The translations under genes were made by a program, and so were the position numbers. Of a stretch of DNA of 64,000 nucleotides, positions 18,401 to 25,861 are shown in pieces. Source of the stretch: Luteibacter sp. (GTDB lineage Bacteria > Pseudomonadota > Gammaproteobacteria > Xanthomonadales > Rhodanobacteraceae); assembly GCF_009912395.1 (NCBI RefSeq), contig NZ_WNDO01000013.1, positions 94,331-158,330 of the forward strand, in the 5' to 3' direction. Within the stretch, counting starts at the first letter, position 1. Each line of letters opens with the position of its first letter. The notes under the pieces were generated by a model. The model did not search any database. It was not told the origin of the DNA and saw nothing but the letters and a program-made list of their open reading frames with translations.

Positions 18401-18625
18401 ATCATGGGTGTCGTGCCGCTGGTCACCTCGCACGGCGCCGGTGCGGAAATGCGTCATGCCATGGGCGTGGCCGTGTTCTCCGGCATGCTCGGCGTCACCT
18501 TCTTCGGCCTGATCTTCACCCCGCTCTTCTATGTGCTGATCCGCGCGTGGAACGAGCGCACCGAGGCCCGTCGCGCGGCACGCCGCGAACGCCGCCTCCT
18601 CGACCATGCAGCACGGGAGTCGTAA
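15434..18625 (+). CDS. RND multidrug efflux pump, HAE-1 family (MexF/AcrB-like)
   Basis: 1063 residues, the usual length for proton-driven tripartite pumps. The N-terminal cytoplasmic start and first helix (FFVERPILAGVLSVLFLIAGG) and the first porter domain (SEYPEVVPPTVVV, GVEGMLYTSSQS) are followed by the helix-4 proton-relay motif GIVVDDAIVVVENVERH with its Asp pair. The second half repeats the fold (FVPPQDKQYLVSFAQLPD, GLACKNAILIVEFAREA containing the relay Lys). It resembles the MexF branch in length and in the ISEYPEVVPPTV start. Located between its adaptor and channel genes with gaps of 7 and 3 bases, so they are co-translated. Substrates are probably hydrophobic or aromatic antimicrobials; this is not determinable here. 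Confidence 0.95.
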   Translation: MKIAQFFVERPILAGVLSVLFLIAGGIAVFKLPISEYPEVVPPTVVVKATYPGANPKVIAETVATPLEEQINGVEGMLYTSSQSTSDGAMTLTVTFALGTDLDNAQVQVQNRVSQALPRLPEEVQRLGVTTNKSSPDLTMVVHLTSPDHRYDMLYLSNYARTHIKDQLARLDGVGDVQLFGAGEYSMRIWMNPEKLAVRNLTTGDVVKAIREQNIEVAAGALNAPPGPNTNAFQVNINTRGRLVTEDDFLNIIVRSDASGSVTHLRDVARVELGSNSYALRSLLNNREAVAIPIFQRPGSNAIAISDEVRAEMAVLKKDFPQGVDFSIVYDPTVFVRGSIDAVVHTLFEAIILVVLVVILFLQTWRASIIPLVAVPVSLIGTFAVMYVAGFSLNALSLFGLVLAIGIVVDDAIVVVENVERHIEHGLDPKMATRQAMTEVTGPIVATALVLCAVFVPAAFISGLTGQFYRQFALTIAISTVISAFNSLTLSPALSAILLKGHNEPKDKLTVWMDKSLGWLFRPFNRTFERAANGYVGGVQKILRFSAIVLVLYAGLVGLAFLGFSKTPTGFVPPQDKQYLVSFAQLPDAASLDRTENVIRRMGDIALAQPGVESAVQFPGLSINGFTNSTNAGIVFVTLKPFEERRSADLSAGAIAGALNAKFASIQDAYIAIFPPPPVNGLGTIGGFRMQIEDRGDMGFEELYKQTQGIIAASHKTPELAGLFTSYQVSVPQFDADIDREKAKSEGIDLGDVFQTMQAYLGSLYVNDFNRFGRTYQVNVSAEPSFRHEPSDIVGLKTRNAAGDLVPLGSFLTVRQSNGPDRVQHYNGFPTAEINGGAAPGYSTGQAQDAMEALVKANLPNGMTFEWTELTYQQILAGNTAVLVFPLSVLLVFLVLASLYESLTLPLAVILIVPMVLLSAIFGVFITGGDNNIFTQIGLIVLVGLACKNAILIVEFAREAEIEGMNRVDAVLEAARLRLRPILMTSFAFIMGVVPLVTSHGAGAEMRHAMGVAVFSGMLGVTFFGLIFTPLFYVLIRAWNERTEARRAARRERRLLDHAARES

Positions 18626-18628
18626 GTC

Positions 18629-20062
18629 ATGAAAACGCTGTTCCGCAGTACCGCCCTGTTCACTGCCCTCGTGCTCGCCGGTTGCGCGAGCGTGGGGCCG
18701 GACTACCACGCACCGAAGCAAGCCCCGGTGACCCTGCAAGGCGTCGACACGACGCAGCAGCAGGCCACCGACTTCCAGGCGCAGTGGTGGAAGCAGTTCG
18801 GTGATCCCACCCTGGATTCGCTGATCGTGCGCGCCGCCAAAAACGCGCCCGACCTGCGCATCGCGGTGGCCCGGCTGAAACAGGCGCGTGCCGCGCTGGG
18901 CAGCGAAGAATCGCGGCAGATCCCGGATGTCTCCACTGGCGTGTCCTACTCCCGGGCACGCCAGCAGCAGCCGGGCTTCACCGATCAGCGACAGACCGTC
19001 ACCAGCTACCAGGCCGGCTTCGACGCCTCCTGGGAGCTGGACCTGTTCGGCGGTATCCGCCGCTCGGTGGAAGCGGCCCGCGCCGATGCCGACGCCGGTG
19101 AGGCGGCGTTGCAGAACGCGCAGGTCAGCCTGTTCGCGGAAGTCGCGCGCAACTACTTCGACCTTCGTGGCACCCAGCTGCGCATCGACGTGGCCAAGCG
19201 CGACATCGCCAACCAGCAGGATTCGCTGAAGGTAATCGCCGCCCGTGTCGAGGTCGGCACCGGTGCCGAGCAGGATCTCGCCAGCGCCAAGGCTCGCCTC
19301 GCCGCCGTCGAAGCGCAGCTGCCCGTGCTGGAAACCCAGGCCCGCGCCGACCAGTTCCGCATCGCGGTGCTGCTGGGCGAGCGCCCGGGCGAGCTCGATG
19401 TCGATCTTTCCCCGGCCACGTTCAAGCCGATCGACGTCAGCCTCGCCATCGGCGGCGCCGACGAAGTGCTGTCGCGTCGTCCGGATATCCGCATCGCCGA
19501 ACGCCAGCTCGCCGCCGCCAACGCGCGCATCGGCGTCGCCAAGGCCGACTGGTTCCCGCATATCTCGCTGGGCGGTTTCGTCGGTTTCCTCGCCGGCCGC
19601 AGCAACGACTTCGGTGGCGCACAGTCGCGCGCCTGGTCCATCGCCCCGAGCATCTCGTGGCAGGGCCTCAACGTGCAGCGCGTCAATGCGGGCGTGAAGG
19701 GTGCCAAGGCGCAAGCCGAAGAAGCCCGCGCCAACTACGACCGCACCGTGCTAGCCGCGCTGGAAGACGTGGACAACTCGCTGGTGGGCTTCAACCTCCA
19801 GCGCGACCGCGTCGAAAAGCTGATCGTGCAGGCCGACGAAAGCCGCAAGGCCGCGCAACTCGCGAAGCTCCGCTATGACGCCGGCCGCACCGACTACCTC
19901 GAACTGCTCGACGCCGAGCGCACCCAGCTCTCCGCCGAAGACCAGCTCGCCGAAGCCGAAGCCGCGATCAACACCCGTGCCGTCCAGCTGTACAAGGCAC
20001 TCGGCGGCGGCTGGCAGGCGTGCGGTGACACCGCTTGTTCGCAAGTGGCCGCCGCCCCATGA
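18629..20062 (+). CDS. RND efflux outer-membrane channel lipoprotein (OprN/OprM-like)
   Basis: 477 residues. The lipoprotein signal ends LVLAGC with lipidated Cys19. QWWKQFGDPTLDSL and the duplicated TolC-type helices are typical, including SWELDLFGGIRRSVEAARA in the first half and LSRRPDIRIAERQLAAANA at the start of the second. It is the outer-membrane exit duct of the pump encoded immediately upstream (3-base gap). Its stop overlaps the start of the following SDR gene in an ATGA arrangement, so all four genes form one operon. Confidence 0.94.
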   Translation: MKTLFRSTALFTALVLAGCASVGPDYHAPKQAPVTLQGVDTTQQQATDFQAQWWKQFGDPTLDSLIVRAAKNAPDLRIAVARLKQARAALGSEESRQIPDVSTGVSYSRARQQQPGFTDQRQTVTSYQAGFDASWELDLFGGIRRSVEAARADADAGEAALQNAQVSLFAEVARNYFDLRGTQLRIDVAKRDIANQQDSLKVIAARVEVGTGAEQDLASAKARLAAVEAQLPVLETQARADQFRIAVLLGERPGELDVDLSPATFKPIDVSLAIGGADEVLSRRPDIRIAERQLAAANARIGVAKADWFPHISLGGFVGFLAGRSNDFGGAQSRAWSIAPSISWQGLNVQRVNAGVKGAKAQAEEARANYDRTVLAALEDVDNSLVGFNLQRDRVEKLIVQADESRKAAQLAKLRYDAGRTDYLELLDAERTQLSAEDQLAEAEAAINTRAVQLYKALGGGWQACGDTACSQVAAAP

Positions 20063-20832
20063 ACACGGCGAAGGTCCACCGCTTGCCCGTCAAGGACAAG
20101 CGTGCGTCACCGACCGCCGTGGAACCGCCCCTGACCCAGCGCATCGCGCTGGTGACGGGGGCCAACCGCGGCATCGGCCTTGAGGTGGCGAAGCAACTCG
20201 CCTCGCTTGGCATCACGGTGTTCATGGGCATGCGTGAGCCCGGCAAGAACGACAAGGCCGTGAAAGCAGTACGCGAACTCGGCGGCGACGCCTACGCGTT
20301 GAAACTCGACGTGACGAAGGCGGCGGACATCGAAGCCGCCATCGCCAGCATCGACGGCAAGTACGGTCGCCTCGATATCCTGGTCAACAACGCGGGCGGA
20401 TACTTCGACCATGACGCGCGCGCTGAGCGTCCGGACATCGAAGGCATCCGCGGCGCCCTCGACGTCAACCTGCTCGGCGCCTGGATGCTCACCGCCGCCG
20501 CCCTCCCGCTGATGCGACGCCACGGCTACGGCCGCGTGGTCAACGTCTCCAGCGAATGCGCCACCGTCGCCATGTGCGGCGACAAGGCCCCCGCTTATCG
20601 TGTCTCCAAGGCGGCGCTCAATGCGTATACGCAAGTCATCGCGCGCGAGATGAGCGGTAGCGGCATCCTTATCAATGCCGTGTCACCGGGTTGGACCGCG
20701 ACGACGATGGGTGGCAAGGGTGGACGCCCTGCTGCCGAGAGCGCCGAGGGCGTGGTGTGGGCTGCGCTTGTTTCCGAACGTGAGTCGGGGACGGGGCAGT
20801 TCTATCGGGATCGGGCGCGGATTGGGTGGTAA
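20059..20832 (+). CDS. SDR-family NAD(P)-dependent oxidoreductase at the end of the RND operon
   Basis: 257 residues, classical short-chain dehydrogenase: cofactor loop TGANRGIGL, NNAG at the end of beta-4, catalytic Ser in NVSSE, and YRVSK carrying the Tyr and Lys. About 28 basic N-terminal residues precede the Rossmann fold. The ATG at 20059 overlaps the stop of the channel gene by four bases, which implies translational coupling. A reductase linked to a MexEF-OprN-like pump recalls mexS, although MexS itself is a zinc/quinone-type oxidoreductase, not an SDR. It may detoxify the electrophile that induces the pump; that is inference. Confidence 0.9.
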   Translation: MNTAKVHRLPVKDKRASPTAVEPPLTQRIALVTGANRGIGLEVAKQLASLGITVFMGMREPGKNDKAVKAVRELGGDAYALKLDVTKAADIEAAIASIDGKYGRLDILVNNAGGYFDHDARAERPDIEGIRGALDVNLLGAWMLTAAALPLMRRHGYGRVVNVSSECATVAMCGDKAPAYRVSKAALNAYTQVIAREMSGSGILINAVSPGWTATTMGGKGGRPAAESAEGVVWAALVSERESGTGQFYRDRARIGW

Positions 20833-20851
20833 AGCGTGGCGAGCCGCCATG

Positions 20852-20875
20852 GTAGGAGCGCGCTCTGCGCGCGAC
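20852..20875 (+). repeat. REP-like palindrome
   Basis: Single GTAGGAGCGCGC-type element with inner variant CTCTGCGCGCGACC, just downstream of the RND operon; a slightly divergent member of the repeat family found throughout the window. Confidence 0.75.
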
Positions 20876-20951
20876 CGTCTGAAACGTTGCGCTTCGTTGG
20901 AAGGGCTCGCCTCACGGCCTCGCATTCGGCGCTCGTACGTGGCGATGCAGA

Positions 20952-21190
20952 GACGGCGGGGGCGGCCCTTGGCGCGCCGGCCTGCGGTGTCCCTCGGGAA
21001 AGGAGAGCCGCTGACGCGGCTAGTGTCTTATGGCTGCGCCCCTTCGGGCACGGGTAGCGCGCGGGGTTTTCTGACTCGGCCTCCGTGCCTCGGCAGAAAA
21101 GGCCGGTCATCCTGACCGTCCCCCTTCGGGCCTTATCCGCCCGCTACCCTCACCTTCATCAAGTCGCGCCAAGGGCCGCCCCGCCGTCTC
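20952..21190. repeat. Long inverted repeat enclosing about 190 bp
   Basis: The left arm, containing GGGGCGGCCCTTGGCGCG, matches the right arm CGCGCCAAGGGCCGCCCC as its exact reverse complement over 18 bp. The match extends to about 27 bp (GAGACGGCGG side) with one G indel. The enclosed DNA has no coding signal but includes a TTTTCTG/CAGAAAA stem. It may be a MITE-like relic. Confidence 0.55.
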
Positions 21191-21239
21191 TACCCGACTC
21201 ACGGCGCTCGTGCAGGAAAGCCTCCCGCCACCACCATCT

Positions 21240-21444
21240 TGTAGGAGCGCGCCTTGCGCGCGATCCCGCGCAGCGGGCCAAGTCATCGTCACCGTCTGAT
21301 CGCGCCTCCACGTCGTTCCAGCGAACGCTGGAACCCAGCGCGATGCGATGGGTTGTCGCGACGACGTTACCTACTCAAAAGCCGATGCAGCATCATCGCA
21401 GTGCTGGTCAACCGAGGCGCTGGGTTCCAGCGTGCGCTGGAACG
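21240..21444 (+). repeat. Compound repeat, copy 1: REP plus 131-bp element
   Basis: A REP (GTAGGAGCGCGCCTTGCGCG) is joined through a short CCGCGCAGCGGGCCA linker to a 131-bp element at 21314-21444. The element begins with the hairpin CGTTCCAGCGAACGCTGGAA and ends with GGTTCCAGCGTGCGCTGGAA. Its inner ends GGAACCCAGCGC and GCGCTGGGTTCC are perfect 12-bp inverted repeats. Confidence 0.85.
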
Positions 21445-21474
21445 ACGGTGAGGTAAATGGCGAGGTATGCGACC

Positions 21475-21679
21475 TGTAGGAGCGCGCTTGCGCGCGATCC
21501 CGCGCAGCGGGCCAGGTCATCGTCACCGTGGGATCGCGCCTCTCACGTCGTTCCAGCGCACGCTGGAACCCAGCGCGATGCGATGGGTTGTCGCGACAAC
21601 GTTACCTACGCAAAAGCCGATGCAGCATCATCGCAATGCTGGTCAACCGAGGCGCTGGGTTCCTGCGTACGCAGGAACG
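21475..21679 (+). repeat. Compound repeat, copy 2: REP plus 131-bp element
   Basis: Near-identical direct repeat of the preceding block. The 131-bp element lies at 21549-21679. Its right hairpin reads TTCCTGCGTACGCAGGAA instead of TTCCAGCGTGCGCTGGAA: both arms changed together, keeping the stem paired. Confidence 0.85.
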
Positions 21680-21715
21680 ACGGTGAGGTGACTTTGAGAA
21701 TCCTTCCATATGCAA

Positions 21716-22110
21716 GCACGTACGTAATTTGGTACCGTGCGTGCGTTGTCTGCTCGCTCATGTCACGTGTCGTGGCAGACAACCATCGCTCGAAAGCGGT
21801 AAGAAGCGCGGGCCAGAGGTGTCTCACCACCTCCGGCCCGCTAACCAGCAATCAACCATAGGAGTTGACGATGGCTAAGCCAAAGTCTAAGGCATTCTCA
21901 CACCCACCGCCCGACCCACGCGGTCCACGGACGTCCCGGAGCCCTTCCGGACGCGGCTAAACGCCCGGCCTGTCCGCTTTTCTCATGGTATTTCCCTCCG
22001 CCGAGCCTCCCGGCGCGTAGCGCCGTGGGCGAATGAGAACATCGGACAGTCGGACCCTGTGAGATCGAACCGCCCGAGTCGATGAGGGGCACGGCCGTTG
22101 GCGTGCCCCG
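21716..22110 (+). ncRNA. Candidate structured RNA or regulatory leader, multiple strong hairpins
   Basis: Successive inverted repeats are visible: GCACGTAC/GTAcCGTGC (21716-21740, one bulge); GTTGTCTGC/GCAGACAAC (21745-21783, perfect 9 bp); GCGGGCC-a-GAGGTG/CACCTC-c-GGCCCGC (21808-21841, 13 bp with one mismatch); a two-part long-range stem TGTCCG..TTCTCAT/ATGAGAA..CGGACA (21971-22048) enclosing CGGCGC-gta-GCGCCG; and GGGGCACG/CGTGCCCC (22086-22109, perfect 8 bp). A 29-codon ORF with a strong ribosome binding site sits in the middle, and two small genes follow. The CACCTCC of the third hairpin could alternatively pair with the ORF's AGGAG. This may be a leader RNA, an sRNA or a cis-regulator; I do not recognise the family. 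Confidence 0.4.
21871..21960 (+). CDS. Small ORF, 29 residues, unknown
   Basis: ATG at 21871 preceded by AGGAG at 21860-21864 with ideal spacing; stop TAA at 21958-21960. The peptide is basic, with Lys/Ser at the front and Pro/Arg/Ser/Gly behind (starts MAKPKSKAFSHPPPDPRG). It resembles no family I recognise. The strong ribosome binding site and the flanking RNA stems make translation plausible; it could be a leader peptide or a small RNA-binding protein. Short length limits confidence. Confidence 0.45.
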   Translation: MAKPKSKAFSHPPPDPRGPRTSRSPSGRG

Positions 22111-22139
22111 CTCGGAAGCGGTGGATGAGGATTTGAGAA

Positions 22140-22430
22140 ATGACTGAACCGAAAGACGATAGCGTCCTTGGGGAGGGCAGCTTTGCCCTGAATTTAGAAG
22201 CTAGTGTCGACATGTTGATGAACGATGCGACGGCGATGCAGGCGTATGCCGAAGCCATGCAGGCGATGTTGACCGAGTACATGATGGAGAACGAGGTGCC
22301 GAATCGGCGGTATCTCACCCGAGCGATGTCGGGCGTGAATCTGCTTCACCGCATGAGTCTGCAATGTACGAAGCAGGCGAATGTCCGGCGCATGTGGGAT
22401 GAGGTGCGCGCGTTGGGTGGTGCGAAATGA
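22140..22430 (+). CDS. Small unknown acidic protein, 96 residues
   Basis: Methionine-rich helical protein (EASVDMLMNDATAMQAYAEA, MLTEYMMENEVPNRRYLTRA) with an acidic N-terminal half and a more basic C-terminal half. There is no signal peptide, membrane segment or recognisable motif. It starts 30 bases after the last hairpin of the candidate structured RNA and overlaps the next gene by an ATGA, so the two are translationally coupled. Function unknown; a cytoplasmic partner of the downstream membrane protein is a reasonable guess. Confidence 0.65.
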   Translation: MTEPKDDSVLGEGSFALNLEASVDMLMNDATAMQAYAEAMQAMLTEYMMENEVPNRRYLTRAMSGVNLLHRMSLQCTKQANVRRMWDEVRALGGAK

Positions 22431-22732
22431 CGATCGAGTTATGGGAGATCGCCATCGCCCTGATCCTGCTGCCAATCAATGTGCTGATCTTCATCGCGCG
22501 CCGCTACCAGTATTGTTCGTTGGCCATCGGCGCGAAGGTCTTCACCGGGATTTCCTTGATCGCCTTCATTGTCGCGGCCTTCGCGTTAGGCAGTTTCGCC
22601 GGTCGCTATGATCTACGTCCCCACCAATACGAATGGCCGGATAACTGGCTGGAATTCTCCGGCGCCTTGCTGATGGGTTCGACGCTGGGGGCGATCTGGA
22701 TGTGGTTTATCTCGCGAGAACCCGAACTGTAG
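22427..22732 (+). CDS. Small unknown membrane protein, 101 residues, three predicted helices
   Basis: Three hydrophobic segments: about residues 4-23 (LWEIAIALILLPINVLIFIA), 31-56 (GAKVFTGISLIAFIVAAFAL) and 77-95 (FSGALLMGSTLGAIWMWFI). A polar loop YDLRPHQYEWPDNW lies before the last. It overlaps the 96-residue gene by four bases. Its TAG stop is formed by the first bases of a REP element (GTAGGAG). No family recognised. Confidence 0.65.
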   Translation: MTIELWEIAIALILLPINVLIFIARRYQYCSLAIGAKVFTGISLIAFIVAAFALGSFAGRYDLRPHQYEWPDNWLEFSGALLMGSTLGAIWMWFISREPEL

Positions 22733-22796
22733 GAGCGCGCTTGCGCGCGATGCCAGGTTGCCGCGAGCACCCATCGCGCGCAAGCGCGCTCCTACA
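22729..22796. repeat. Inverted pair of REP-like palindromes
   Basis: A GTAGGAGCGCGCTTGCGCGC element and its reverse complement face each other across about 20 bases and can form one long hairpin downstream of the two-gene unit. The stop codon of the membrane-protein gene lies inside the left element. Confidence 0.85.
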
Positions 22797-22938
22797 GTGG
22801 TTCCGCGATAGCGGGCCAGGGTGACTCAGTGTTGGGAGAGCCGGCGGCGGCCCGACGGCTCCGCCCGCCACGCCCGAGCGCCGCGCGCGATGCCGCAGGC
22901 GAGCCAAACCTATGAAGCGGCTGTACGGCGCAAGCCGT

Positions 22939-22963
22939 AAAAAACACCGGCTGCACAGCAGCC
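22939..22963 (-). terminator. Rho-independent terminator of dxs
   Basis: On the minus strand GGCTGC-tgt-GCAGCC is followed by GGTG and a run of six U, 13 bases beyond the dxs stop. A second weaker CGGC/GCCG stem follows. Confidence 0.75.
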
Positions 22964-22975
22964 AACCTTCGCCAA

Positions 22976-24871
22976 TCAGCTAGCGCTAGCCACCTGCGCC
23001 GCCACGAACTGCGGGAAGCGCTCCAGGATCGCCGTGCGGATCTGCGGCAGGTCGAGCCCCGCCATCGTCAGCACTTCCTCGCGGCTGCCATGCTCCAGGT
23101 ACACATCGGGCAGGCCGAGGTGCAGGATCGGCAAGGTGACACCGTTCGCAGCGAGGCACTCGGCCACGCCCGCACCTGCGCCACCGGCAATGGCGTTGTC
23201 TTCGATGGTGACGAAGGCCTTGTGCGTGCGCGCCAGTTCGAGGATGAGTTCCTCGTCCAGCGGCTTCACGAAGCGCATGTTCACCAGCGTCGCGTCCACT
23301 TCCGCCGCGATGACGGCAGCGGGCGAAAGCATGGTGCCGAACGACAGGATCGCCAGGCCATGATGGCCGCGGCGACGCACCTCGCCCTTGCCGATGGGCA
23401 GGACATCGAGCGCTTCCGACATGCGCGCCCCCGGACCGGTGCCACGCGGATAGCGAATCGCGGCCGGGCCGTCGTAACGGAAGCCCGTGCTCAGCATCAT
23501 GCGGCACTCGTTCTCGTCGGCCGGAGCCATGATCACCATGTTCGGCAGGCAACGCATGAACGACAGGTCGAAGCTACCCGAGTGCGTGGCGCCGTCGGGG
23601 CCGACGACACCCGCGCGATCGATCGCGAAGGTGACATCGAGATTTTGCAGGGCCACGTCGTGGATGGCCTGATCGTAGGCGCGCTGGAGGAAGGTGGAAT
23701 AGATCGCCACCACCGGCTTCGCGCCTTCCACGGCCATGCCCGCCGCAAGCGTCACCGCGTGCTGCTCAGCGATGGCGACGTCGAAGTAACGCTGTGGGTA
23801 TTCCTTCGAGAAACGTACCAGGCCCGAGCCTTCGCGCATGGCCGGCGTGATGCCGAGCAGGCGCTCGTCGTTCGCCGCCATGTCGCACAGCCAGTCGCTG
23901 AAGATGTCGGTGTACGTCGGCTTGGCCGGCGCACCTTTCTTGACCAGGCCGGCGACCGGATCGAACGGACCCACGGCGTGGTATTCGATCTGCGCCTTTT
24001 CGGCCGGTTCGTAGCCCTTACCCTTGGTGGTCATCACGTGGATGAGCTGCGGACCCGGGAGATCCTTCACCGTGTTCAGCGCGTTCACCAGCTGGGCCAT
24101 GTTGTGGCCTTCGATGGGACCGGTGTAATGGAAACCCAGTTCCTCGAACAACGTGGATGGCACGAACATGCCCTTGGCGTGTTCTTCCCAGCGCTTGAAG
24201 AAGCGGCCGAAGAACGACTCGCGCGGCATCGCCTTCTTGGCGCGTTCCCGCCACGCGTTGAGGGTGCGGCTGGACATCGCGCGCGCCATCATCTTGGTCA
24301 TCGCGCCGACGTTCTCGCTGATCGACATGCCGTTGTCGTTGAGGATCACCAGCATGTTCGGCTCGACGTCGCCGCCGTGGTTCAGGGCCTCGAAGGCCAT
24401 GCCGGCGGTCATCGCGCCATCGCCGATCACGGCGACGACCTTGCGCTGGTCGCCACGACGCTGCAGTGCGATGGCCATGCCCAGGGCAGCGGAGATCGAG
24501 GTGGACGAATGGCCCACGCCGAAGGTGTCGTACTCGCTTTCCTCACGACGCGGGAAGGGGGCGAGGCCGTCCTTCTTCTTGATCGTGGTGATGCGGTCTC
24601 GACGACCCGTGAGAATTTTGTGGGGATAGCACTGATGGCCGACATCCCAGACCAGGCGGTCGTTCGGGGTGTCGAACACGTGGTGCAGGGCCACGGTGAG
24701 TTCCACCACACCCAGGCCCGCGCCGAAATGGCCGCCGGACGAGGCCACGGCCTCGATCAGGTAGCGACGTAGTTCGTCGGCGATCGCCGGCAGTTCATCG
24801 GCCGGGAAACGGCGGAGGTCCTCCGGCGAGTTGATCTGCGCCAGATACGGGTAGCGGGAAAGGTCGTTCAT
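22976..24871 (-). CDS. dxs: 1-deoxy-D-xylulose-5-phosphate synthase
   Basis: Thiamine-diphosphate enzyme joining pyruvate and glyceraldehyde 3-phosphate, the first step of the MEP isoprenoid pathway and precursor supply for thiamine and pyridoxal. The 631-residue length and motifs fit: [15 protein letters not shown], the ThDP-binding [15 protein letters not shown], and [15 protein letters not shown] in the transketolase pyrimidine domain. The ATG at 24871 gives the usual N-terminus ([15 protein letters not shown]). Monocistronic, with its own terminator. Confidence 0.97.
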   Translation of the reverse strand: MNDLSRYPYLAQINSPEDLRRFPADELPAIADELRRYLIEAVASSGGHFGAGLGVVELTVALHHVFDTPNDRLVWDVGHQCYPHKILTGRRDRITTIKKKDGLAPFPRREESEYDTFGVGHSSTSISAALGMAIALQRRGDQRKVVAVIGDGAMTAGMAFEALNHGGDVEPNMLVILNDNGMSISENVGAMTKMMARAMSSRTLNAWRERAKKAMPRESFFGRFFKRWEEHAKGMFVPSTLFEELGFHYTGPIEGHNMAQLVNALNTVKDLPGPQLIHVMTTKGKGYEPAEKAQIEYHAVGPFDPVAGLVKKGAPAKPTYTDIFSDWLCDMAANDERLLGITPAMREGSGLVRFSKEYPQRYFDVAIAEQHAVTLAAGMAVEGAKPVVAIYSTFLQRAYDQAIHDVALQNLDVTFAIDRAGVVGPDGATHSGSFDLSFMRCLPNMVIMAPADENECRMMLSTGFRYDGPAAIRYPRGTGPGARMSEALDVLPIGKGEVRRRGHHGLAILSFGTMLSPAAVIAAEVDATLVNMRFVKPLDEELILELARTHKAFVTIEDNAIAGGAGAGVAECLAANGVTLPILHLGLPDVYLEHGSREEVLTMAGLDLPQIRTAILERFPQFVAAQVASAS

Positions 24872-24983
24872 ACGCGTATTGTTCGCCTACGGCGGGGCCG
24901 GGGCAAGGGACGTCGCGTGAAAAGACGGGGGCAGGACGCGGGCTGAGGCCGGATCGCGTCGGTTTGCCGCGCTGGAACGGGCC

Positions 24984-25592
24984 TTACAGGCGCCGGCGGT
25001 CCCTCGGCAGGTGACTTACCAGGAACTGCATCTGGTCGGCCAGGATGTTGCGATTGGACAGGATCAGGTGCTCGACCCAGCTCGGACGGTAGGGCACGGC
25101 CAGCAGGGGCATGTTGGCCTGCTGCGGGGTCCGGTTGCTCTTGCGCAGGTTGCAGGCCAGGCAGGCGCTGACCACGTTTTCCCATTCGTCCTGGCCTTTC
25201 TTGGACAGGGGTACCACGTGGTCGCGGGTGAGTTCGTGGCGGGTGAACTGGGCGCCGCAGTAAAGGCAGATGTGGCGGTCGCGGGCGAACAGCGCCGTGT
25301 TGGTCAGGGCCGGGGCGGGGTCGATCGCGTGTTCGCGGCAGTGGCCGGTGCTGGCGACGATGGGGTGGAGCTGGAGGCTGCTGCGCAGACCGCTGTCGCG
25401 GTTGGTACCACCGTGGACGGTGACGCATGGGTCGCCCAGGGTCCAGGCGACCACGCCGCGTACATAGAGGCAGACTGCGTCCTGCCAACTGATCCAGTCC
25501 AGGATGCGGCCTGCCGCGTCGAGGGAAAGCACCCGCGTTGCATGCAACGCGGTGACCCTTGGCAGGTCGTCATGGAGCACTTCCATCGTCAT
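24984..25592 (-). CDS. HNH endonuclease family protein
   Basis: 202 residues. The C-terminal half carries the HNH/zinc-finger signature: CLYCG and ACLACN give two Cys pairs, with DHVVPLSKKG and WENVV between (catalytic His in DHVV, Asn in ENVV). The N-terminal 100 residues (ATRVLSLDAAGRILDWISWQ) are the domain commonly seen before HNH in this chromosomal family. I chose the start at 25592 (MTMEVLHDDL) because AAGGACGAG lies just upstream; the longer frame to 25790 runs through the intergenic region. It is a housekeeping-type HNH protein, not part of a visible restriction system. Confidence 0.85.
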   Translation of the reverse strand: MTMEVLHDDLPRVTALHATRVLSLDAAGRILDWISWQDAVCLYVRGVVAWTLGDPCVTVHGGTNRDSGLRSSLQLHPIVASTGHCREHAIDPAPALTNTALFARDRHICLYCGAQFTRHELTRDHVVPLSKKGQDEWENVVSACLACNLRKSNRTPQQANMPLLAVPYRPSWVEHLILSNRNILADQMQFLVSHLPRDRRRL

Positions 25593-25752
25593 CGTGTCTC
25601 GTCCTTCACATAAAACAGCGAAAGAGCGTTCCAGCAAGCCGAACTCCGTGCGGATCGCAGTGCGATCCCGGCCTCCAAAGGGGGCCTTGGCCCGAGCATA
25701 GCCCATAATTGCTACAGAAAAGCATCCGTCCGGTACGCTTCTTGCGGGGCTG

Positions 25753-25778
25753 TTGCAGCCTTGCGCCGCTGCTATAGT
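25753..25778 (+). promoter_or_regulatory. Candidate promoter of the SapC gene
   Basis: A good -10 hexamer TATAGT lies at 25773-25778, 84 bases before the SapC start. The -35 side is poor: TTGCAG at 25753 gives only a 14-bp spacer. Confidence 0.35.
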
Positions 25779-25861
25779 GGGCGTTCGCACATGAACCCGA
25801 CGGGTTTGGAAGGGGGGCCGGGGTGGCTTCCCAGGTCCGCCGGGTCCCAGAGGGATAGACA

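Larger units (their letters stand above)
20833..21715. other. Gene-free repeat-rich intergenic stretch
   Basis: No credible gene is visible. It holds REP-like palindromes at 20852, 21241 and 21476, a long imperfect inverted repeat whose arms lie near 20952-20979 and 21164-21190, two CCCCTTCGGG motifs (from about 21039 and 21121), and two tandem copies of a REP plus 131-bp element block. Open frames here are short, shifted and composed of the repeats. Confidence 0.7.

Noticed and set aside
21240..21690. Possible CRISPR array, because of regularly spaced repeats
   Set aside because: Only two long near-identical units are present with no unique spacers and no cas genes; the repeats are hairpin-ended elements.
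20833..21861. Several 60-146 codon frames downstream of the SDR gene
   Set aside because: They span REP and 131-bp elements, overlap in different frames and lack ribosome binding sites.
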